A DNA stretch of 31,809 nt from JAOAFX01 sp049700315 (GCA_049700315.1 JBNAVN010000029.1:1-31809); one strand, 5' to 3'; positions 23,483 to 31,653 are shown, counted from the first letter of the stretch. Notes: generated from the letters alone by a model not told the origin. Translations and numbers: made by a program.

Positions 23483-23570
23483 TTGTCGCGGTTAGGAAAC
23501 CGCTCCTACAGAATTGGGATGAAAATTGTTGTCGCGGTTAGGAAACCGCTCCTACAGAATTGGGATGAAA
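23483..23570. repeat. Two identical tandem 42-base REP-like units
   Basis: Units at 23483-23524 and 23529-23570 are identical and spaced by four bases. Each contains GCGGTT, loop AGGA, AACCGC, followed by TCCTACAGAATTGGGATGAAA. Read on the minus strand each is TGTAGGAGCGGTTTCC and on to GCGACAA, the same layout as members b and c and the hairpin inside the MITE-like element. Confidence 0.8.
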
Positions 23571-23621
23571 GGTGAAATGTGAAACGTTAAACGGATAAAA
23601 CAAAAAAACTTACGATTAACA

Positions 23622-23660
23622 AAACCGTATAACGAAACAGGCAGCGAAACCGTATAACGA
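23622..23660. repeat. Dispersed repeat, copy B
   Basis: AAACCGTATAACGA occurs twice here (23622-23635 and 23647-23660) around GAAACAGGCAGCG. The reverse complement of the whole matches 2331-2366 at about 33 of 36 positions. Confidence 0.75.
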
Positions 23661-23709
23661 TAAACCATATTTTACGGGAATGAATTCCCTAATCCAGAAC
23701 AGATGTTTG

Positions 23710-25110
23710 CTAATTCCTTTTTATCTTCCCTCTTTTCAATGATGCGTAAACTCCGAAAATACATAAACCAGTGAAGATATAAAAGGCAATTCTTAGGGCA
23801 TTCAAAAACAATGGATAGACATCAGGATTGATTTTAACCCTACCCAGGATGAGTGAAAATATGAGCATAACAATCCCCATACTTGACATCTGTCCAAGTA
23901 ATCTCATCGTTGCCAGGGTGCTTGATGCTATTCCATAATTTTCTCTTTCAACCGAACTCATCACCGCATTGGTATTGGGAGAAGAAAATAGCGCAAACCC
24001 AAGTCCAAGTAAAATCAAAAAGATTGTAACAAAATCAACCGTGGTTGAACTGCTTATGAAGGATAAAAAGAATAATCCAAACCCGGTCAAACCCATTCCT
24101 GTGGATGCTATTACCTGTGGCTGGATACGGTCTGATAATCTTCCAGCAAGGGGGGAGAGGATTGTCATTGTAACAGGCTGGGCAATCAAAATGATTCCTG
24201 CCTGCTGTGGTAAATATCCTTTTATGTATTGTAAATATAGACTCAATAAAAAAGAGACCGCACTTGTTGCACTATAATTTATGAGTGCCGCAAGGTTGGA
24301 GAATAGAAATACTGAATTTGCTTTGAAGAGATTGATGTTTAATAAAGGCTCTACTGCACTCATCTCATATTTAATGAAAACAAGAATGAATATTATTCCA
24401 ATCAATAATAATACTACACCTGATATCTTTGGAAGGAGAGAAAAACCATACATTAGAAGGAATAACATTGGGCTATAGAATAAAGTGCCAGTGTAGTCAA
24501 AATTCTTCAATGTAATTTTCTCTTTTTCAATTTTTAAGAAAAAAATTATCAAAAAAAACATCAAGAAACTTAAAAAGGAATTCACATAGAATATGCTCTG
24601 CCAGCCAAGATTCTGGGTCAAGATTCCTCCTAAGAATGGACCAAGGGAAAGTCCGAGATAAACCCCGGCAACATTTATTCCCAGAACACGTCCCCTTTGC
24701 TGGATTGGAAAGACACCCGTCAATATCGCCACTGCTGTTCCAAATATCATTGCACCACCAATTCCCTGGAATATACGGCATAAAATAAAAAATATAAAAT
24801 CTTTCGCCATACTACACAATAAAGAAAAAATGCCAAAGATGATGACGCCATAGAAAAATACTTTCTGTCTACCGATTATATCTGCTATCCTGCCAATCGG
24901 GACAAGGCAAATTGCAGCAGCAAGTAAATAGGATGTAGGAATCCAGCTGAGAAGAAGGGCATTGATATTAAATTCATTACCGAGCGCAGGTAGTGCAACA
25001 TTAAGGGAAGAACCCATAAAAGGGGTAAGGAATGAACCTATTGTCGTGACAAATAAGATTATATTTCTTTTTTGTGTATCTATTGCTGTATTATCCTTTG
25101 AGGTGTTCAT
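23710..25110 (-). CDS. MFS drug/solute exporter (DHA2, EmrB/QacA-like)
   Basis: The 466-residue inner-membrane protein has 12 to 14 hydrophobic helices. MFS marks are motif A GRIADIIGRQKVFF between helices 2 and 3, a motif B-like RIFQGIGGAMIFG, and motif C GVYLGLSLGPFLGGIL, the last typical of drug/proton antiporters. A second-half motif A-like sequence, PLAGRLSDRIQP, is also present. It would expel an unknown compound using the proton gradient. It starts 20 bases inside the end of thiL in another frame, so the two are coupled. It is the last gene of its unit. Substrate is unknown, and there is no neighbouring regulator. Confidence 0.88.
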   Translation of the reverse strand: MNTSKDNTAIDTQKRNIILFVTTIGSFLTPFMGSSLNVALPALGNEFNINALLLSWIPTSYLLAAAICLVPIGRIADIIGRQKVFFYGVIIFGIFSLLCSMAKDFIFFILCRIFQGIGGAMIFGTAVAILTGVFPIQQRGRVLGINVAGVYLGLSLGPFLGGILTQNLGWQSIFYVNSFLSFLMFFLIIFFLKIEKEKITLKNFDYTGTLFYSPMLFLLMYGFSLLPKISGVVLLLIGIIFILVFIKYEMSAVEPLLNINLFKANSVFLFSNLAALINYSATSAVSFLLSLYLQYIKGYLPQQAGIILIAQPVTMTILSPLAGRLSDRIQPQVIASTGMGLTGFGLFFLSFISSSTTVDFVTIFLILLGLGFALFSSPNTNAVMSSVERENYGIASSTLATMRLLGQMSSMGIVMLIFSLILGRVKINPDVYPLFLNALRIAFYIFTGLCIFGVYASLKRGKIKRN

Positions 25111-26014
25111 ATCCTGAGGGAGAAATCTTTTTTAATTTCTTTTTTGATAAGATAAAAATCCCTTTTCCTTTTGTAATCTTTCCTATCCTGAATAATTTCA
25201 CTCCTGAAATATTTTCAATATTTTTTCCGGTAATCATAAGTTCAAAGTCTTCACCTGCAGAAAGGATGAAATTTAATGGAGATAATCTTTTCAATTTACA
25301 TAATAGTTCAACCTCAGGATGAATCGGTATATTGTCAATGACAACCCTTACTTTACTTTCTGAAGCAATGTGGTATGCATCAGTTGATAATCCGTCAGAT
25401 GTGTCAATGCCACAATGAGCAAATTTTCTGAGTTTAAGTGCCTCATATATCCTTGGCTCTGGATAAAGATGCCTTCTTATTGATTCCGGAAATAAACTCT
25501 TTTTATACCCTTCTGAAAGAACAATCCTACCAGTTTCAGCAAGCCCGACATAACCTGTAGTGTAAAGATAATCACCAGGCATTGCACCTGACCTTAATAA
25601 TGGTCTCTTTGTCTTTCCAATGACAGTAATGGTCATACCCCAGAATGGACTTTCTATAATATCACCGCCAGAGATGTCACATTGAAATCTATCGCAGACT
25701 TTAGCAAAACCTTTGTATAACTCTTTTATATCTGAATCTTTAATCTTAGAAGGAAGATATAGGCTGATAAGGGCACAGATGGGCTTTGCTGACATTGCTG
25801 CAAGGTCAGATAGGCTTGCACACATTGTTCTGTAACCAAGGGCAAATTTTGAAAAATATTTGAATTCAAAATGGATACCTTCAACAAAGGAATCAGTAGA
25901 AACTACAATGCCATTTTTTAGAACCATGGCATCATCACCGATGCCAACTGAGATATCAGAATGTCTTCTATGAAATTTCTTCCGGATATGATCAATCAAT
26001 GCCAATTCACCCAT
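25091..26014 (-). CDS. thiL: Thiamine-monophosphate kinase
   Basis: The 307-residue enzyme phosphorylates thiamine monophosphate to thiamine pyrophosphate, the last step of cofactor synthesis. It has the ThiL/PurM-like hallmarks: an N-terminal GELALIDHIRKKF, metal-binding GIGDDAMV (about residues 25-32), STDSFVEGIHF, ASLSDLAAMSAKP, ISGGDIIES, a glycine-rich TTGYVGLAETG, and GIDTSDGLSTDAYHIA with SAGEDFELM near the end. Length is close to normal. The ATG overlaps the stop of a 22-codon frame by one base (TAATG), and the MFS exporter gene overlaps its 3' end by 20 bases. No other thiamine genes are in the window, so the grouping with a GTPase and an exporter may only reflect co-transcription. 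Confidence 0.93.
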   Translation of the reverse strand: MGELALIDHIRKKFHRRHSDISVGIGDDAMVLKNGIVVSTDSFVEGIHFEFKYFSKFALGYRTMCASLSDLAAMSAKPICALISLYLPSKIKDSDIKELYKGFAKVCDRFQCDISGGDIIESPFWGMTITVIGKTKRPLLRSGAMPGDYLYTTGYVGLAETGRIVLSEGYKKSLFPESIRRHLYPEPRIYEALKLRKFAHCGIDTSDGLSTDAYHIASESKVRVVIDNIPIHPEVELLCKLKRLSPLNFILSAGEDFELMITGKNIENISGVKLFRIGKITKGKGIFILSKKKLKKISPSGYEHLKG

Positions 26015-26082
26015 TATTCTCTCACATTCAAGTATTTAGCTATCTCTTCTTTCAACGAGAAGGTTTTTGGACTTTTAGGCAT
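26014..26082 (-). CDS. Possible 22-residue coupling peptide
   Basis: Between the GTPase and thiL a frame encoding MPKSPKTFSLKEEIAKYLNV plus RE starts 8 bases after the GTPase stop and ends with TAATG, overlapping the thiL start. It would let ribosomes run from the GTPase into thiL. There is no Shine-Dalgarno and no recognised family. Confidence 0.3.
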   Translation of the reverse strand: MPKSPKTFSLKEEIAKYLNVRE

Positions 26083-26090
26083 TTTTATTT

Positions 26091-27053
26091 CTATACATGA
26101 AATTCTACAATATCGCCATCCTGCAAAACATAATTTTTTTCAACACGCTGTCCATTGAAGCCTTTATCATTCCATAATCTTGTGAATTTCAAATTCTTTT
26201 TAAAATCCTTATGGATATGTTCAGCAGCCTCAATTACTGTTGAACCAATTTTCAAAACTATCGGCTCTTTTTTTACCGGTGGCTGTCCAATCTTTTTTGT
26301 ATATACCCTTATAATATCAAGGTTTTCAAAAATTAAATTTTTTAGAGTTTCTATGTTCAAAGCAGTAACCGTTGAGATTTTCAGAATATTGAATTTATTC
26401 TGATAAAATTCAAGGAAGACCTCACTGTTTTCTTCTGCCTTATTCACATCACTTTTATTCAATAGAACAATTGTTTTTTTTGAATCAGCCTTATCTTTTT
26501 CTATATAAATATTTCTTGATTCAAGTTCTTTTTTTATCATTTCCATTTGTTCCAGAAGGTCATCGCTGGAGGCATCAAGCAGTATCAGAAGCACATCAGC
26601 AAAGCGAAATGCTGCATATAACCAGGAAGGTGCCTGTTCTGCAACGGGTGGTGTATCAACGATTTGAATTTTGATATCTTCATATTCCATCATTCCGACC
26701 TGGAAGGTCGTTGTTGTAAAAGGGTATGGCGCAACTTCAACATTGGTCCGGGTGAGAAGATTCAAGAGGGAAGATTTTCCTGAATTGGGAAGACCAGCCA
26801 GAAGGACCTGCCCTGCACCCTGCCTTTCAACCTGATACCAGGCGGTAGAACCAGTTGATTTTTTGCTTTTTTCCATCATCTCTTTGGTTTTGGAAATCTT
26901 TGCCTTGAGTTCACCCTGAAGTTTCTCTGTTCCTTTATGTTTTGGTATTATAGCAAGCAATTCCTGGAGATAAAATAGTTTTTCCTGAATGGTTTTTGCC
27001 TCCCGGTATTTCTTTTCTACCTCAAAATACTGTGGTGGCAAATTCGCTGGCAT
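26091..27053 (-). CDS. OBG/DRG-like GTPase with C-terminal TGS domain
   Basis: This 320-residue protein is a TRAFAC GTPase. A helical N-terminal part (1-75) is followed by G1 GLPNSGKS (residues 87-94), a switch TTTTFQVG, G3 as DTPPV (in place of the usual DxxG) and G4 NKSD. The C-terminal TGS domain (about 255-320) ends VLQDGDIVEFHV, the classic TGS closing strand. The domain order matches DRG-type GTPases, common in archaea and eukaryotes and also found in some bacterial lineages, and linked to ribosomes and translation. G3 reads DTPP instead of DTPG, seen in some members; this may affect hydrolysis. ATG 27053 lies 5 bases below a promoter -10 box and has no Shine-Dalgarno, so the mRNA is predicted leaderless. 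Confidence 0.88.
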   Translation of the reverse strand: MPANLPPQYFEVEKKYREAKTIQEKLFYLQELLAIIPKHKGTEKLQGELKAKISKTKEMMEKSKKSTGSTAWYQVERQGAGQVLLAGLPNSGKSSLLNLLTRTNVEVAPYPFTTTTFQVGMMEYEDIKIQIVDTPPVAEQAPSWLYAAFRFADVLLILLDASSDDLLEQMEMIKKELESRNIYIEKDKADSKKTIVLLNKSDVNKAEENSEVFLEFYQNKFNILKISTVTALNIETLKNLIFENLDIIRVYTKKIGQPPVKKEPIVLKIGSTVIEAAEHIHKDFKKNLKFTRLWNDKGFNGQRVEKNYVLQDGDIVEFHV

Positions 27054-27058
27054 ATATA

Positions 27059-27086
27059 ATTCTATTTAATTTTAGACTCTCGTCAA
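27059..27086 (-). promoter_or_regulatory. Promoter of the GTPase-thiL-MFS unit
   Basis: On the minus strand TTGACG (27086-27081) and TAGAAT (27064-27059) are separated by 16 bases. The ATG at 27053 begins 5 bases after the -10 box, which predicts a leaderless transcript. Confidence 0.75.
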
Positions 27087-27143
27087 CATCGTATTGGGCA
27101 GAAATGGTTTCTGAAATATGTCATCCGTCTGCAATGAATCTGG

Positions 27144-27185
27144 AAAATAAAAGGCTGAAACCCAAAGATTCGGGCTTCAGCCTTT
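27144..27185 (-). terminator. Strong intrinsic terminator after the FAD/Fe-S gene
   Basis: On the minus strand AAAGGCTGAAGCCC (27185-27172) pairs with GGGTTTCAGCCTTT (27163-27150), one T/G wobble, and runs into TTTATTTT. It lies 28 bases after the stop of the dehydrogenase gene and separates it from the GTPase unit. Confidence 0.92.
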
Positions 27186-27213
27186 GCAGTTCTTGATTGC
27201 TTTTATTTCTTTC

Positions 27214-29709
27214 TTATAATGCCTTCCAGATCATTTCCTGCAAGCCGATTACATTGATTTTACCACCACCTTTTTCAGCAATAGCGGTTGCGGCACTTTT
27301 CAGCACTTGCTCACAGGTTGCACAAGCAGTAACGAGAGTGTCTGCCTTTGTGTTTAATGCTTCCTTAATTCTTGTTTCAGCGATTTTTGTAGAAAGCGGA
27401 TTGTCTGAGACCAGAATACCGCCTCCACCACCACAACAACGGGATGTATCCTGTTTGTATTTCATTTCTACGAGCTCCAAGCCAATTGCCTTTATTATTT
27501 CTCTTGGTTCTTTGAATATTTTTGCGCCCCTTGATAGATCGCAAGGATCATGATATGTCACCTTACCACTCAATTTCTTGATGTTTGCTCCTTGCAGTTT
27601 TTCTGCAATTACCTGCAATGCGTGTTTTGCATCTATTTTATACGCCTCGCGCAGATAAACAGTACAGGTAGGACAGAGGGTTATTGCATTCTTAAATGGA
27701 AACATTTTGGTAAATTTTTCTTTGTGTGCTTCAAAATCCTTTACAAAGCCCAACGCTTCCATCGGATATCCGCAGCACACTTCTTTAACCACCTTTGGTT
27801 TGAGCCCGAGTTTTTCAAAGAGTTTCAAATACTGTTTGGTCTTGTTGGGTCTTGCCAGGAATTGACAGCCGACAAATACTGGGACTTCTCCTTCCTGTAT
27901 TGGTAATGCCGCTTCTGTATCACCCCAGATATTTCCCGTTTTCTTTATCTTATCTATGAAATCAGTATGTGCGGGATATGCAAATCCCTTTTCCACCAGA
28001 TCAGCCCTTGCCGCCCTGACAACATCTGGTACTTTCACCTTGCTCGGACATCTTCTGTTACAGTCCCTGCAAAGAGTACACTGAAAGATTGCTTTTACTA
28101 CGGAATCATCGATCTCTAATTCTTTTTCCAGTATGCCATAAGAAAGTACCATTCTTCCGCGACCTGATGGTGGATCCCATAGTTGATTCAAAAATGTTGG
28201 GCAGACATTCTTGCAATATCCGCACATTGTGCACGTCATCATCTCGTTTTCCCATTTTGCAAGGTGCCCTTCAAGTTTTCTGTTCGGGTTGGTGGGGTAG
28301 CGTAGTTCATACATAAATCCCTTGTCCCAGTCAATCATCTTGTTCGGGTTCATTATGTTGTTCGGGTCTAAGGCGTGTTTAATTGCCTTCATTGCTGGAA
28401 CAACCGTGCTCTTTTCTTTATGAAATTCTTCTGCCTTTGTTATTCCTATCCCGTGTTCGCCGGTTGTTGTGCCGCCCAAATCTCTTATCAATTGATAGAT
28501 TTCGGCAACTGCTTTCTTTGCCTGCTCCCAGTGCCTGGGGTCGGTTGGAACCATTAGAACCTTCGTGTGTAAATTACCATCACCAGCATGTCCATAAGGC
28601 GGAATGATAATATCATATTTCTGAGAGATTTCCCAAATGCCCGCAACTGCTTTTGGAATCTGAGAGACCGGAACAGCCATATCGTCAGCAAGCATTGTAG
28701 TCGCATATTCTTCCTTCAGAATACTAAGTGATGGAATCATCTGTTTTCTTGCCTTCCAGATTTCGGTAATTCTTTTTTCATCTTCAGTGAATTCCATTGA
28801 TACCGCACCGGTTTCTTTACAGATCTTTGCTACAGTATCAACATCCTGTTTGATTGTTTCAGGTCTACCATCAATTTCTATCAGAAGGATACCTTCAACT
28901 TCAGGGAGATTCATCTTGGCAGCCTTGTTCACTGCCTTGATACAGGGTGCTGACATAATCTCAAGTTGGGATGGGATTAATGGTTTGGCAATGATATTGG
29001 CTACACACTGTCCTGCTTTTTCTAAGTTGTCAAATGCAGCAATGCACCCGGCAATTTTTTCAGGTAGAGGCGTGATTTTCATATTGATTTCAGTGATGAT
29101 ACCAAGCATACCTTCAGAACCACACATCAGTCTTTCAAGCTGATAACCGGTTGAGTGTTTAATCGTCTTTGTGCCCATATGGGCAATCTCACCGGTCGGA
29201 AGCACGACTTCTAATCCTAAAACATAGTCTCTGGTAGCACCGTATTTTACAGCCTTTTCTCCAGAAGCATTTATTGCCACCATACCGCCAATTGTTGCCA
29301 CTTCACTTGATGCTGGGCCAGGAATAAAATACTTGTATGGTTTAATCGCAGCATTAAAATTATCACAGACAACACCAGGTTCACAGACAACAAACATATC
29401 TCCGATTCTGATGTCTTTTATCTTATTCATTCGCTGCAAATCAACAGTTATACCGCCATTTATGGGAACACTGTGTCCGCAAAGTGCGGAGCCTGCACCC
29501 CTGGGTACAACCGGAATTTTGTATTTGTTTGCCAGTTGTACAATCCTTTGAACTTGCTGGGTATTCTGGGGTTGAACCACGATATCAGGTTTGCGACGAT
29601 GGATTCCGCCATCAAATGCATAAACATATATCTCTGCATTGCTGGTTTTGCAATATTCTTCGCCAACAATGTCTTGCAGTTGCTTAATTATGTCCTTGCT
29701 TATTGCCAT
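27214..29709 (-). CDS. FAD-linked oxidase fused to Fe-S/CCG-domain subunit (GlcD-GlcF type)
   Basis: The 831-residue protein fuses two subunits usually separate in glycolate oxidase or D-lactate dehydrogenase. The N-terminal half is a PCMH-type FAD domain (PRGAGSALCGHSVPINGG, about 57-74) plus the FAD-oxidase C domain (PPYGHAGDGNLHTKVLM, GGTTTGEHGIGITK). From about residue 490 come two 4Fe-4S motifs, CTMCGYCKNVCP and CTLCRDCNRRCP, then two CCG domains with VCCGYP...CPTC and CCGGGGG...CATC, as in GlcF, LutA and HdrB. It likely oxidises D-lactate, glycolate or a similar 2-hydroxyacid and passes electrons to a carrier not identified here. ATG 29709 follows AAAGGAG and is preferred to the TTG at 29724. 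Upstream on the same strand are a LarA-type racemase and a GcvH-like protein, which points to lactate. Confidence 0.9.
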   Translation of the reverse strand: MAISKDIIKQLQDIVGEEYCKTSNAEIYVYAFDGGIHRRKPDIVVQPQNTQQVQRIVQLANKYKIPVVPRGAGSALCGHSVPINGGITVDLQRMNKIKDIRIGDMFVVCEPGVVCDNFNAAIKPYKYFIPGPASSEVATIGGMVAINASGEKAVKYGATRDYVLGLEVVLPTGEIAHMGTKTIKHSTGYQLERLMCGSEGMLGIITEINMKITPLPEKIAGCIAAFDNLEKAGQCVANIIAKPLIPSQLEIMSAPCIKAVNKAAKMNLPEVEGILLIEIDGRPETIKQDVDTVAKICKETGAVSMEFTEDEKRITEIWKARKQMIPSLSILKEEYATTMLADDMAVPVSQIPKAVAGIWEISQKYDIIIPPYGHAGDGNLHTKVLMVPTDPRHWEQAKKAVAEIYQLIRDLGGTTTGEHGIGITKAEEFHKEKSTVVPAMKAIKHALDPNNIMNPNKMIDWDKGFMYELRYPTNPNRKLEGHLAKWENEMMTCTMCGYCKNVCPTFLNQLWDPPSGRGRMVLSYGILEKELEIDDSVVKAIFQCTLCRDCNRRCPSKVKVPDVVRAARADLVEKGFAYPAHTDFIDKIKKTGNIWGDTEAALPIQEGEVPVFVGCQFLARPNKTKQYLKLFEKLGLKPKVVKEVCCGYPMEALGFVKDFEAHKEKFTKMFPFKNAITLCPTCTVYLREAYKIDAKHALQVIAEKLQGANIKKLSGKVTYHDPCDLSRGAKIFKEPREIIKAIGLELVEMKYKQDTSRCCGGGGGILVSDNPLSTKIAETRIKEALNTKADTLVTACATCEQVLKSAATAIAEKGGGKINVIGLQEMIWKAL

Positions 29710-29768
29710 TTTTTCTCCTTTCAATTTTTTGCTACAATGTATCCTTAATACGAACTATCTTTGATGTT

Positions 29769-29796
29769 AATATCCAAATTTTCTATTAAATATCAA
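29769..29796 (-). promoter_or_regulatory. Possible promoter of the FAD/Fe-S gene
   Basis: On the minus strand TTGATA (29796-29791) and GATATT (29774-29769) have the usual 16-base spacer, but both boxes are weak. The gene may instead be read through from larA. Confidence 0.35.
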
Positions 29797-29821
29797 AATC
29801 CTATAAACCTTTTCAAAGATT

Positions 29822-31069
29822 CTATCCAACAAGGGGAACCGTAATACTACCGTCCATCAGGAAGATGATCTTCGCATCTTTTCCTTTTTTCTCAACCGCC
29901 TTATCAATAGCTTCCTGAAGATTATGGAAAGGTCTAATGAATATAGACTGCATATCTTTGTCTTCTAAGTCAGTAACACCCCACATTTCTGCCCAGGTAC
30001 CTATCTCTGCCATTTTTGAAGCTTTGTGGTAACCAAGTTTATAACCCCTGGCAATCTTATCAAGGGCATCCTGGGGGGATTTACAGGATGACAATAGTTC
30101 AAAGAAGGCAGGTTCACCTATGCCGGTTCTACACTTTGAGACCATAATGAGAATGCCGTTTTCTTTTAGGGCAAGTTTTCCATTATCCAGTGCCTTCTGT
30201 GATTGGTAGAGATCTATATCCATGGGATAAGGAGCAATGCTTACTACAATATCTGCCTTTTCGGGAATTTTCACGCAAAAAACTTCTTTTGCCTTATCAA
30301 TTGCCGCATAAAACGAGTTATGGATATGTCCACTTGTCACTGCGTATAAATTACGTTCTCCATCAAGCACAGTTTGAATGGAAAATATCTCTTTGTCCGC
30401 GATTGTCTTTAGAGCATCAATCATATCTTCATGAACTGGATTACCATCGAGAACCAGTGCCTGTGCTTCAAGTTTTAGTGCATGTTTGTGATTTTGCTCA
30501 ATGGTCTTGCGCGAGGCGATACCGGGTAGAAAGGATTTTCTACCACCAGTATAACCGCCAAAATAATGCGGCTCAACCGAACCAATGATGACTATTTTGT
30601 GTGCTTCCATGCCCAGTCGGTTTACAAACATTTCGGTGCCGTTCTTTGATGTGCCAATATAGACCATATCTTCATCTTTCTTGCAGTCGTGGACATATAT
30701 TCTTTCCTTGAAAACGCTGTAGTATTTGCCAAATATGAAATCAAACTCTTCCTGGGTTGGTGCGCGATGAACACCAGTAGCAATAATAAATTTAATATTC
30801 TTATCTTTTATTTGATCGTTAATGATGTCCAGAACTTTTGCTGTGGGTGTTGGCCTTGTACCGTCATTGACAATGAACAATATGTCCTTTGCATTGGAAA
30901 GAAAATCCTTAAATGATTTAGAATTTATGGGATTCTCTACTGCACTCAGCAAGATTTCAGATTCATTCTGTTTTTTTACTTCATTAGGATAAACAACAGC
31001 AAGCACATTCTTATCAGAAACTTTAATATTTAGTCTTTCATCCTTACCATAAGGAATTTGCAGGTCCAT
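29822..31069 (-). CDS. LarA-type nickel-pincer racemase (lactate racemase family)
   Basis: The 415-residue protein belongs to the LarA/DUF2088 family, which uses a nickel-pincer nucleotide cofactor to racemise or epimerise 2-hydroxyacids. The residues that bind the cofactor and act in catalysis in Lactobacillus LarA (H108, H174, K184, H200) have counterparts at H101 (ATGVHRAPT), H168 (EPHYFGGYTGGRKSF), K178 and H194 (EQNHKHA), with nearly the same spacing, so it should be active. LVIVD-like repeats and transport signals are absent; it is cytoplasmic. The start at ATG 31069 (MDLQIPYGKDE) fits the family and follows GGGGGG, while the frame also has an ATG at 31081. LarB, LarC and LarE, needed for the cofactor, are not in the window. 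Substrate could be lactate or another hydroxyacid. Confidence 0.9.
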   Translation of the reverse strand: MDLQIPYGKDERLNIKVSDKNVLAVVYPNEVKKQNESEILLSAVENPINSKSFKDFLSNAKDILFIVNDGTRPTPTAKVLDIINDQIKDKNIKFIIATGVHRAPTQEEFDFIFGKYYSVFKERIYVHDCKKDEDMVYIGTSKNGTEMFVNRLGMEAHKIVIIGSVEPHYFGGYTGGRKSFLPGIASRKTIEQNHKHALKLEAQALVLDGNPVHEDMIDALKTIADKEIFSIQTVLDGERNLYAVTSGHIHNSFYAAIDKAKEVFCVKIPEKADIVVSIAPYPMDIDLYQSQKALDNGKLALKENGILIMVSKCRTGIGEPAFFELLSSCKSPQDALDKIARGYKLGYHKASKMAEIGTWAEMWGVTDLEDKDMQSIFIRPFHNLQEAIDKAVEKKGKDAKIIFLMDGSITVPLVG

Positions 31070-31114
31070 AAAACCCCCCATCCTTGCTATTGCTCGGGAA
31101 ATTCTATATTCAAA

Positions 31115-31135
31115 TCCGCCACGCTGGATGGCGGA
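31115..31135. repeat. Hairpin between larA-like and gcvH-like genes
   Basis: TCCGCC (31115-31120) and GGCGGA (31130-31135) are inverted around a nine-base loop, in the 99-base gap between the two genes. No T-run follows on the minus strand, so it may be a processing or stability hairpin or a dispersed palindrome, not a terminator. Confidence 0.5.
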
Positions 31136-31168
31136 CTAATTCCGAAGCAATGTTCAGAATTCTTAATA

Positions 31169-31600
31169 TTATCCACCCTTTTGTGCCTTTGCAAGATGTG
31201 CTTCTATGAATTTCTGGACAGCATCTGGTCCGTGAGCAAGGTTTTTCAACTCCACATCAAGATTTGATGGTTTCACTTTTATTATCCAGCCTGCACCATA
31301 CGGGTCTTTGTTTATCAGACGGCAGTCATTCTCCAGTTCTGAATTCACCTGCACTATTTCGCCGGATATGGGAGCAACGAATTTCCCTACCCATTTTGAT
31401 GATTGAATTTTTCCGCAGGTTTCACCTTGAGTGATAGTGTCTCCTTCAAATGGCAGGTCAACATAGGTAGTATCGCCAGCTTGTTTCTGATAGAAATCAT
31501 CCATGCCGATAGTTACTGTACCGTCATTTTCAACTTTTACCCAAGCATCTTCTTCATGATAATATAAATCTTCAGGCATATTATAGCCTTTGACTTCCAT
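31169..31600 (-). CDS. GcvH-like lipoyl carrier protein
   Basis: The 143-residue protein has the fold and length of glycine-cleavage H protein: WVKVENDGTVTIGMDDF, VDLPFEGDTITQGE, and the lipoyl site in GKIQSSKWVGKFVAPISGEI (K69), then VNSELENDCRLINKDPYGAGWIIKV. The site reads QSSKW instead of the canonical ESVKA, and the protein is a little longer at the C-terminus. No gcvT or gcvP is next to it. Instead it leads a group with a LarA-type racemase and a GlcD-GlcF-type dehydrogenase with HdrB-like CCG domains. GcvH-like lipoate-binding proteins also serve the sulfur-oxidising sHdr complex, so a non-glycine role is possible. ATG 31600 follows AAAGGGGG at good spacing, with a promoter just upstream. 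Confidence 0.88.
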   Translation of the reverse strand: MEVKGYNMPEDLYYHEEDAWVKVENDGTVTIGMDDFYQKQAGDTTYVDLPFEGDTITQGETCGKIQSSKWVGKFVAPISGEIVQVNSELENDCRLINKDPYGAGWIIKVKPSNLDVELKNLAHGPDAVQKFIEAHLAKAQKGG

Positions 31601-31625
31601 TAATACCCCCTTTGTTTTGACAGAT

Positions 31626-31653
31626 ATTATAATTTAATTTTCGCAAAAATCAA
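31626..31653 (-). promoter_or_regulatory. Promoter of the gcvH-like/larA-like unit
   Basis: On the minus strand TTGATT (31653-31648) and TATAAT (31631-31626) have a 16-base spacer. The predicted leader is about 20 bases and ends in the AAAGGGGG ribosome site. Confidence 0.75.

Larger units (their letters stand above)
22789..23709. other. Repeat-rich gap between convergent gene sets
   Basis: No gene is visible in this gap. Besides the elements listed separately it holds the following. GGTTTAGAAA (22794-22803) is inverted at 22870-22879. Scattered CCGTATAACGAAAC-like and ACGCCAGACGATTTTT motifs occur (the latter at 23284 and 23459), with the opposite-strand form CGTCTGG near 23428. A purine-rich GGGTGAAA tract lies at 23307-23351. 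A palindrome GGGAAT/ATTCCC at 23676-23689 sits just downstream of the MFS gene stop. Both flanking operons end here. Confidence 0.7.

Noticed and set aside
23087..23570. CRISPR array
   Set aside because: The repeats are palindromic, vary in stem sequence, and the only identical pair is separated by four bases, with no regular unique spacers or cas genes.
30190..30588. 132-codon plus-strand frame opposite the LarA-type gene
   Set aside because: It is antisense to a gene with conserved catalytic residues, and its product shows no recognisable pattern.
31169..31600. Standard glycine cleavage operon
   Set aside because: No gcvT or gcvP flanks the gcvH-like gene within the window; the neighbours are a racemase and a hydroxyacid dehydrogenase.
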